Assembly (NCBI GenBank): GCA_003427395.1
Contig: BFEA01000235.1
Location: forward strand, 596,892-621,497
DNA length: 24,606 nt
Origin: Chara braunii
Lineage: Eukaryota; Streptophyta; Charophyceae; Charales; Characeae
Reading direction: 5' to 3'
Part shown: piece after piece, positions 19,592-24,606 of the stretch
Layout of the letters: every line of letters starts with the position of its first letter
Numbering within the stretch: position 1 is the first letter of the stretch
The notes under the pieces: model-generated
Database searches by the model: none
What the model saw: the letters and a program-made list of their open reading frames with translations, nothing else
Told to the model about the DNA's origin: nothing
Translations under genes and position numbers: made by a program

Positions 19592-20985
19592 CCTTTCGAA
19601 CTATATTTTTGTCATGATAACTATCATCCTTATATGTCTAAGGGGCTAGGATTACCTATGGGTTTCACGCTTGGTGGATACCATCTAGTCGACCGACATT
19701 CGCTTTGTACCTAGGAGATAAGTGCTCTAGGGAAGGGGCAACGTTCGAGTTCCAACAACATTATAACCACACTTGCCTGTACCACAGTGAAACGAGCAAA
19801 CGCCTCCAAATGATCTACCTTTGCGATTGCATCTAAAAGTTTTCGCACATGGGTTAGTAGCTCGGTATGGATACACCCCTAAGGGTGGTGACAATTCCTT
19901 AGGGAAGGTAAGTTGTACCTCGAGGGAACCTATCCTGTCGTAGAGGACCGTGAGAGGTACGAAGAACGCACCTATTTAGAGTGACAAAGAAACGACACAA
20001 CCTCGTTCATTCGAATGGCTCGTGGGATTACTCGGGGTTCGTCTCGAAGTTGCCCTTACTTTTTCTTTTACTTCTACATAACGTGGTCGAGTGGGTTCTC
20101 GACTTTTGCGAAAAAAAGTAGGAGTCGATGACGTCAATATTGTTTTTCACTGCCTACCGATCACTTCTCGTAATGCCGTGTAAAAAACTTTTGTAAACAT
20201 ATTTACGTTTCATAATGAAGAGGATACATGTTAACCCCTACACAAATGGAGGTGGTAAAGAAGTGTGGTGAGACTATTGTTGAGGGTCGCACTGCTACAA
20301 CGACCAAACATTTTATAGCAATGGTACTTTTTTTTTTTTTTGTCCACCCTTATTGAGTAACAACAATGTACAAGGTCAATAGTTATCCACAACTCATATA
20401 CAACTTATTAATACTCATACCCGTATTGGCTTAAAACTTCACCATTACCGACTTGAGGGGGGCAAGCGGAGTATGTCAGTCGGTTGGCGTAAAGTGTGAT
20501 TTATTTAGCATGTTAAATGAAAAAATTCAACAGAAAAGTTTACGATTTACAACTTGTCTAGTGTAATTGATTGATGTGTGAAACTACAAAATGAAAATAG
20601 TCACGATAGTATCTTATACGAACTATTTTTTAGATGTGACAAACCTAGCTTGAATTACAATTATTATACTGATGTGGAAAAAATATGGATTTGAACTTAG
20701 GTCTACTTATAAAAAATTCATGAGTATATTACCCAAACATGTGGGTTGGGTTCTCATTGTCAGGAAACCGTGTATCATATTCTTATGAATTTGCACATTC
20801 TGCTAATTTGGGATAAAGGTGTGAGTATGCCTTTATTTAAACCACCATTACCTTAAACAGTGTTGGGGAAAATGAGAATATACGTCACATCGCATTTTTT
20901 GGGTGTCCGGCTGAGGGTAGGGGATAATAAAATATTTGACCCTTGTGGGCCCGACTAAAAGAGGAAAAACAAAACCCGCCCAATT
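19592..20985. other. AT-rich spacer, no gene recognised
   Basis: About 1.4 kb with only short open frames, long T runs and no recognisable domain. A fragment near 20353-20385 (GAGTAACAACAATGTACAAG) loosely resembles the 153-bp duplication at 22.95 kb. Confidence 0.45.
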
Positions 20986-21400
20986 GAAAGGAAGGACGTC
21001 GGGGGGGAAGCCGTTAAGCAGGTGTGCTCACAGTAGTAAGTCAAGGAATGCATCTGCCCAGAATCCGAGTTTGTTTTGTTTTTCTTGTTTTTGTTTTGTT
21101 TTCTTTTTTCCTCTTAATTTCTTAGTGCGCTGCCAAGGAGGCAAGGCACTTTCCATAGACAACTAACAGTTGCAGACGAAAGGAAAAAAAAAAAAAGGCA
21201 ACATATTTGAAAGGAAGGACGTCGGGGGGTGAGAAGTCGTGAATGAGGTGTACTTACAATAGTGCTTCCATGAATGCATCTGCTCATTTTTATTTATTTA
21301 TTTATTTTTTTTCTTATCGCTTTGTTTACTGCCATGCCAACGAGGCATGACGCTCTCCACGAATAGTTGACATTTGCAACCAACGGAGCTCCAATCTCAC
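20986..21400. repeat. 222-bp direct duplication, diverged
   Basis: GAAAGGAAGGACGTCGGGGG begins at 20986 and again at 21208. Both copies continue with related words: GGTGTGCTCAC/GGTGTACTTAC, GAATGCATCTGC, a T-rich tract, CTGCCAAGGAGGCA/ATGCCAACGAGGCATG, and a final AGTTGCAGAC/TTTGCAACCAAC region. Each copy contains a GCC-aagga-GGC type hairpin. Confidence 0.85.
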
Positions 21401-22945
21401 ATGGATTCAAGATTTTTTATTTAGTTGTTTTTGCGTTCAAAGAGTTGTAGTTTTTGTTTTTTCTTAGAGATCCGTGTTTTGTTGAAGGATGTAACACCCT
21501 CCAATTTTTTTCATGTCCTCAACTTACTACTTGTTTTTTTTCTTTTTATTTTCGTAGAGTACTTGAAAAGAAAATACAATGAGACTCGTGCTCAATAAAA
21601 CTCGGTGCGCAATGAAATTAAGGGTTGGCAAAAACAAGATCGAAGGTAATGATGGTTTAAAAAATAAAAAATATATTTTTCGATGCTCGTTATAAAGTCT
21701 CTCGTGGCATACAGAGAGTATACTCAAATTGAGAAATCGTAGGAATACATAATGCAACCTTAAATTACCAGTACCTCCGAGTCTGTTTTTGTCGATCCTA
21801 AATTTCACTTCGCTCCGAGTTTGTCAGGTCTGGGTCCCACTCCATTTCTTTATGGTACTCTCACGGGGGGGGGGGGGAAAGAAGAAAAAAAAAAGTTACG
21901 GTCATGAGCACGACCTCCCAGACTACCCTACCTGACATTATTGTAGCACATAAGTTTTTTTTTTTTCCTTTTTATTTTACGTGCGGGCAAAAGAAAACTA
22001 AGATTTCTGGGACTCGCCGATCCTAGGTCCCACCACTGATTTCTTCGGGGATATACCAGTACATTGTAATTTTCCAACACTGGCAGAGGTACTGGTGGTT
22101 TAATGTCCTCTGATTTTTTTTTAATCTTAAAGATGCAGTAAATTAAGGTTCGTTTGTAAAAAAAATGACAATGGTTGAATGCCCTTACAACTATTTGTGG
22201 TATGCAACTTGTTGCCAACATGCTTGGTTGATAGGGAGAGAGAGAGAGATGAGAAAAATATATATATATTTTTCTGCCTAAATAGTTGTAAAGTGAATTA
22301 TCGACACAGTGCACAAGAAAAAAATATAGCAAAAAGAGCAACAATAAAGTTCATCATGAAGTGGCAAACATACGTCAAACCTTAATCATCAGTGAGAGCC
22401 TCACTCCTATAACCATAAATGTTGATCGAATCGAATTGTTAAATATTGAACTGACCAAATTTGACTAAATTTGTTGGGAAAAAAAAAAATTATAAAATTT
22501 ATTAAACCTTGCATAAATTCATCATACTTTATTATGACACTTAGAAACTACTTGCGTAAAGGCTCATACCTGATGACATACCTTGCAACCCAACCCACCA
22601 CCCATGATGCCATGTAGGAGTCCTTATCTCCTACAATCACTCGCTACGAGAACATTAACCGCCCTCCATGGTGATGCCTTAAGAAAAACTACGCTCTTAC
22701 TATTAGTGAAGCAATATTACTACCTACATGACAAAGTTTAAATAGTCCGTCGTTTTTTATACCAACTCAGGCGTGCCTTACGCTATACAAAGGACGTCAT
22801 GCAATCGGAGGTTCGTCACAGTAATGGGATTGTGTGTTGTCTATTGATTGAATTGGGGCGAGTAGTGAGGGCCTCACTAATATAAATATGGAATATCTTA
22901 ATAGTAGTTGTGTTTTTTATTTTTATTTTTTATCATTGTCTAGCC
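21401..22945. other. AT-rich spacer, no gene recognised
   Basis: No convincing gene. It holds a G13 run at 21865-21877, a short (GA) run near 22235, and two related GGTCCCAC words about 200 bp apart (near 21834 and 22029). Open frames are short and low-complexity. Confidence 0.45.
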
Positions 22946-23250
22946 CAATGAAGTAATAGCAGTATCTAAGGTCAATACTCTCCTTCACCCATTTTTTTAT
23001 TTATTTTAAAGTTGTTTTTATTTTACATTTTTTCTTCTCTAACTCATGTCTCACATGACTGATCCACATAAGCCACGCTGTTAATGGAAGGTCCAACCCC
23101 ATGAAGTAATAGTAGTATTTAAGGTCAACACTGTCTTTCACCCACTTTTTTTTTTTTTTTTGAAGTTGTTTTTATTTTACATTTTTTTTTCTCTAACTCA
23201 TGTTTCGCATGACTGATCCACATAAGACACGCGGTTAATGAAAGAACAAA
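22945..23250. repeat. 153-bp tandem duplication
   Basis: ATGAAGTAATAG at 22948 and at 23101 begins two copies that stay alignable for about 150 bp: AAGGTCAATACT/AAGGTCAACACT, CTTTCACCCA, AAGTTGTTTTTATTTTACAT, TCTCTAACTCATGT, GACTGATCCACATAAG, CACGC-GTTAATG. Differences are mostly transitions plus T-run length. Confidence 0.9.
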
Positions 23251-23275
23251 ATTCAAGGTTTTTTGCCGCTGTCGG

Positions 23276-23303
23276 GGCAAAAACCCTGACAAGGGTATTT
23301 GCC
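23276..23303. other. Hairpin related to one at 18470-18490
   Basis: GGCAAAAACCC pairs with GGGTATTTGCC in 10 of 11 positions around TGACAA. A related hairpin, GATACCC-TTGTAA-GGGTATT, with shared flanks AAAAACC and CACCGAT/CCGGTG, lies at about 18472-18490 just before the gag fragment. Confidence 0.55.
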
Positions 23304-23554
23304 GGTGTTTTTGAACATCGGACGTTGTTCGACTCTTGTGTTCAATAGAAGGACTTGATGAGACTAATGTTGCCAAACGTTTATTCAAACCTGACATATG
23401 ACTAAGAAACTAAGAATTTTTAGACTTCAGTCCGAACACATGTGACATCCGGAGGTATCGGGTGTGAACGACAAAAGCTACGTTTTTGTTAAAACCGCAG
23501 GAACGTGCGGATAGAGAAATGCTAAAATTAAACCTATTCTATCTATAATAGTGT

Positions 23555-23576
23555 CGCGTGGCTTATCAGCCGCGCG
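23555..23576. other. Stem-loop opening the structured region
   Basis: CGCGTGGCT at 23555-23563 pairs with AGCCGCGCG at 23568-23576, with one G-U pair and a TATC loop. Confidence 0.6.
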
Positions 23577-23681
23577 ATTCAGGGCTTAAGTGGGCTAAAA
23601 AGAGGGTTGCGCAGGGTATAGGACCGCGACGCAGGCCACGGGTTTTGACGTCGAACCTGGGGACCAATAGGCAAATGCCAA

Positions 23682-23743
23682 GGCTTACCCGGTTCGATGG
23701 CCGACCAAGCCGCGGTCACGCGGCTAACCGGTATGGGTAAGCC
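23682..23743. other. Nested three-part hairpin
   Basis: Three stems nest almost perfectly: GGCTTAC 23682-23688 with GTAAGCC 23737-23743; CCGGTT 23689-23694 with AACCGG 23726-23731; AGCCGCG 23708-23714 with CGCGGCT 23719-23725 around GTCA. Twenty of the pairs need no mismatch. Such nesting is unlikely to be accidental and suggests an RNA or cruciform-forming DNA. Confidence 0.7.
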
Positions 23744-23757
23744 ACGGACAGGGATGC

Positions 23758-23850
23758 CGGCAGGCCACAAGCAGGGCATCCCTGCTAGGCCACAGCCGGG
23801 GCAGACCTGCTAGGCCACGTACAGGCGGAGCCTGCAAGGCCGTAGGCAGG
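23758..23850. repeat. ~25-bp tandem units each with a small hairpin
   Basis: GGCCAC begins units at about 23763, 23788 and 23813, with a partial GGCCGT unit at 23838. Units contain their own inverted repeats: GCAGGG-CAT-CCCTGC in the first and CAGGC-GGA-GCCTG in the third, while the middle unit is imperfect. As in the other arrays, stem sequences differ while pairing is kept. Confidence 0.65.
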
Positions 23851-23906
23851 GGACTCACTTGGGCTAGCTCTTCATATTGAAGATCCGCTCCTGTTTAGTG
23901 TAAAAT

Positions 23907-23977
23907 AGGAGCTAGCTCAGTAGGTTACGTCACCTGACTCTTACCCAGCACGTACTGGGATCGAATCTGACAGGTTG
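23907..23977 (+). ncRNA. tRNA-like head with polymerase III promoter boxes
   Basis: TAGCTCAGTAGG at 23913-23924 fits the tRNA A box. GGATCGAATCT at 23958-23968 fits the B box with two mismatches, 45 nt downstream. The middle, CTGACTCTTACCCAG, resembles a tRNA anticodon arm with CTT, but acceptor and T stems do not pair, so this is not a working tRNA. T5 at 23996-24000 could end a transcript of about 90 nt. The pattern fits a tRNA-derived SINE head or pseudo-tRNA. Just upstream, a 10-bp stem (GCTCCTGTTT 23887-23896 with AAATAGGAGC 23903-23912, one G-U) and TCTTCA-TAT-TGAAGA (23869-23883) are also perfect or nearly so. Confidence 0.55.
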
Positions 23978-24022
23978 TATCTCTGGGATGGCTCATTTTT
24001 GGAGCTGGCCACCTTGCCATCG

Positions 24023-24078
24023 GCGCGGTCGATTTCGACCGTCGATCTCAAAGATCGCACGACCGAAATCGGCCGCGC
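24023..24078 (+). other. Long hairpin abutting the U6 3' half
   Basis: GCGCGG 24023-24028 pairs with CCGCGC 24073-24078; CGATTTCG 24030-24037 with CGAAATCG 24064-24071; CGATC and GATCG close the inner part near 24043 and 24053. It stands where the 5' half of U6 would be. Confidence 0.65.
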
Positions 24079-24081
24079 GCA

Positions 24082-24142
24082 GACTAGTATGGTCCCTGCG
24101 CAAGGATGACACGCATAAATCGAGAGATAGTCCGAATTTTTT
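24082..24142 (+). pseudogene. U6 snRNA 3' half (truncated)
   Basis: From GACTAGTATGG through CCTGCGCAAGGATGACACG and CATAAATCGAGAGATAGTCC to T6 (24137-24142), the sequence matches plant U6 from about nucleotide 40 to its 3' end. About six differences are visible, all transitions. The 5' half is absent and replaced by a hairpin. The 3' end with terminator is the part that the copies at 17.1-17.4 kb lack. Confidence 0.88.
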
Positions 24143-24160
24143 ATATTTTTTATTTTTTTT

Positions 24161-24302
24161 TCGAGTCCATCTGGACTCGAACTTGGATATGTATTTCAGC
24201 AGTTCGTGGATGATTCCACGAACGCGACAGATGGTGCCCACAAGAGAGAGCTGAGGATTGTAGTCCTCAGCATGTTCCAGAAGGCGCCCGTTTTCAACGG
24301 GC
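24161..24302. other. Four consecutive perfect stem-loops
   Basis: TCGAGTCCA/TGGACTCGA at 24161-24180; GTTCGTGGA-TGAT-TCCACGAAC at 24202-24223; GCTGAGGA-TTGTAG-TCCTCAGC at 24250-24271; GCCCGTT-TTC-AACGGGC at 24286-24302. A fifth, GTTCGTT-TG-AACGAAC, is at 24441-24456. Stems are 7-9 bp without mismatch. The spacing and density differ sharply from the AT-rich DNA to the left. Confidence 0.75.
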
Positions 24303-24467
24303 AACCGTTTCTCAGGTAAGTTGGTTCTTTCCTTTTTTTGTTTTGTTTTTTTTATTTTTTAGATTCTTTTACTTAGATTTTATATTTTCTTTATTATATT
24401 TAGTTTAGATTTTCTTCTTTTTTGTTTTACTTAGAAACCCGTTCGTTTGAACGAACAGACTGCGTCG

Positions 24468-24519
24468 GGCTGTCTAGTCGGGTTGCACCGACTCATCAGG
24501 AGGTTGGACCCCGACAGCC
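24468..24519 (-). ncRNA. Hammerhead ribozyme-like motif, core damaged
   Basis: Read on the minus strand from 24519: GGCUGUC gives the 5' side of helix III ending in the GUC cleavage triplet. GGGG (24512-24509) pairs with CCUC (24503-24500) as helix I around UCCAA. CUGAUGA is at 24499-24493. G-UCGG/CCGA-C forms helix II around a six-base loop. CAGCC (24472-24468) closes helix III. The final conserved GAAA is UAGA (24476-24473), changing G12 and A14, so self-cleavage is not expected. Layout matches type III-like hammerheads found in plant retrozymes. It may be a decayed copy or a chance fold; the exact CUGAUGA placement favours the former. Confidence 0.45.
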
Positions 24520-24551
24520 AACCTGCGCACGTATCTGGCGCTAAGGGCGTC

Positions 24552-24554
<3 letters not shown>

Positions 24555-24606
<52 letters not shown>
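24555..24606. repeat. (GA)n microsatellite at window end
   Basis: (GA)26 runs from 24555 to the last base and probably continues beyond the window. Confidence 0.97.

Noticed and set aside
22569-22577. CTGATGA on the plus strand as a hammerhead
   Set aside because: No helix II and no GAAA downstream.
23907-23977. Functional tRNA gene
   Set aside because: A and B boxes are present but the acceptor and T stems do not pair, so it is kept only as tRNA-like.
24231-24241. TGGTGCCCAC as a tRNA-Lys primer binding site
   Set aside because: Only about ten bases match and the next bases diverge; no LTR pair supports it.
24532-24548. TGGCGCTAAGGGCGTC as a primer binding site
   Set aside because: I cannot name a tRNA whose 3' end it complements, and no LTR end CA precedes it.

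Overview
The window looks like a repeat-dense piece of a plant-lineage nuclear genome. The element proteins resemble, from memory, the Ty3/gypsy families that fill the genome of the charophyte alga Chara. That assignment is recognition, not a search result. Supporting signs are a plant-type tRNA-Asp primer binding site, U6 snRNA-derived sequence, long AT-rich spacers, microsatellites and satellite DNA. I see no intact host protein-coding gene.

Positions 930-10757, and probably on to about 11.4 kb, hold one large, decayed Ty3/gypsy-type LTR retrotransposon on the minus strand. Reading right to left, it has a candidate 5' LTR, a tRNA-Asp primer binding site (10740-10757), a leader, gag-protease (10439-7242), reverse transcriptase/RNase H/integrase (7335-3865), and then an unusual second gag-like gene (3714-930). 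The second gag has its own capsid-like region and a damaged zinc knuckle. The element is dead: it has seven in-frame stops, a frame break in gag2, and Asn in place of the first catalytic Asp of the integrase. Several lesions fit C-to-T (or G-to-A) change. Gag-pro and pol overlap in different frames around a U-UUU-UUA heptamer. No 3' LTR was recognised.

To the right lie a ~124-bp satellite (about 11.88-13.06 kb, with a 320-N gap) and then the most striking feature. This is an array of eight hairpins (13.30-13.99 kb) that keep a nearly constant inner stem and loop, while the outer stem changes from copy to copy and stays complementary within each copy. A smaller five-copy array of the same style sits at 52-271. 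Further right are an exact 95-bp duplication, ~178-bp diverged tandem repeats, two tandem U6 pseudogene copies (17.1-17.4 kb), a plus-strand fragment of a related gag (18.5-18.8 kb), and AT-rich DNA with 222-bp and 153-bp direct duplications.

The last kilobase (23.55-24.52 kb) is packed with near-perfect stem-loops. It includes a tRNA-like head with a polymerase III A box, the 3' half of a U6 snRNA ending in T6, four consecutive hairpins, and a minus-strand motif that matches a hammerhead ribozyme except in its GAAA core. It may be a composite structured-RNA retroelement. Most host-side features are repeats, so boundaries are approximate.
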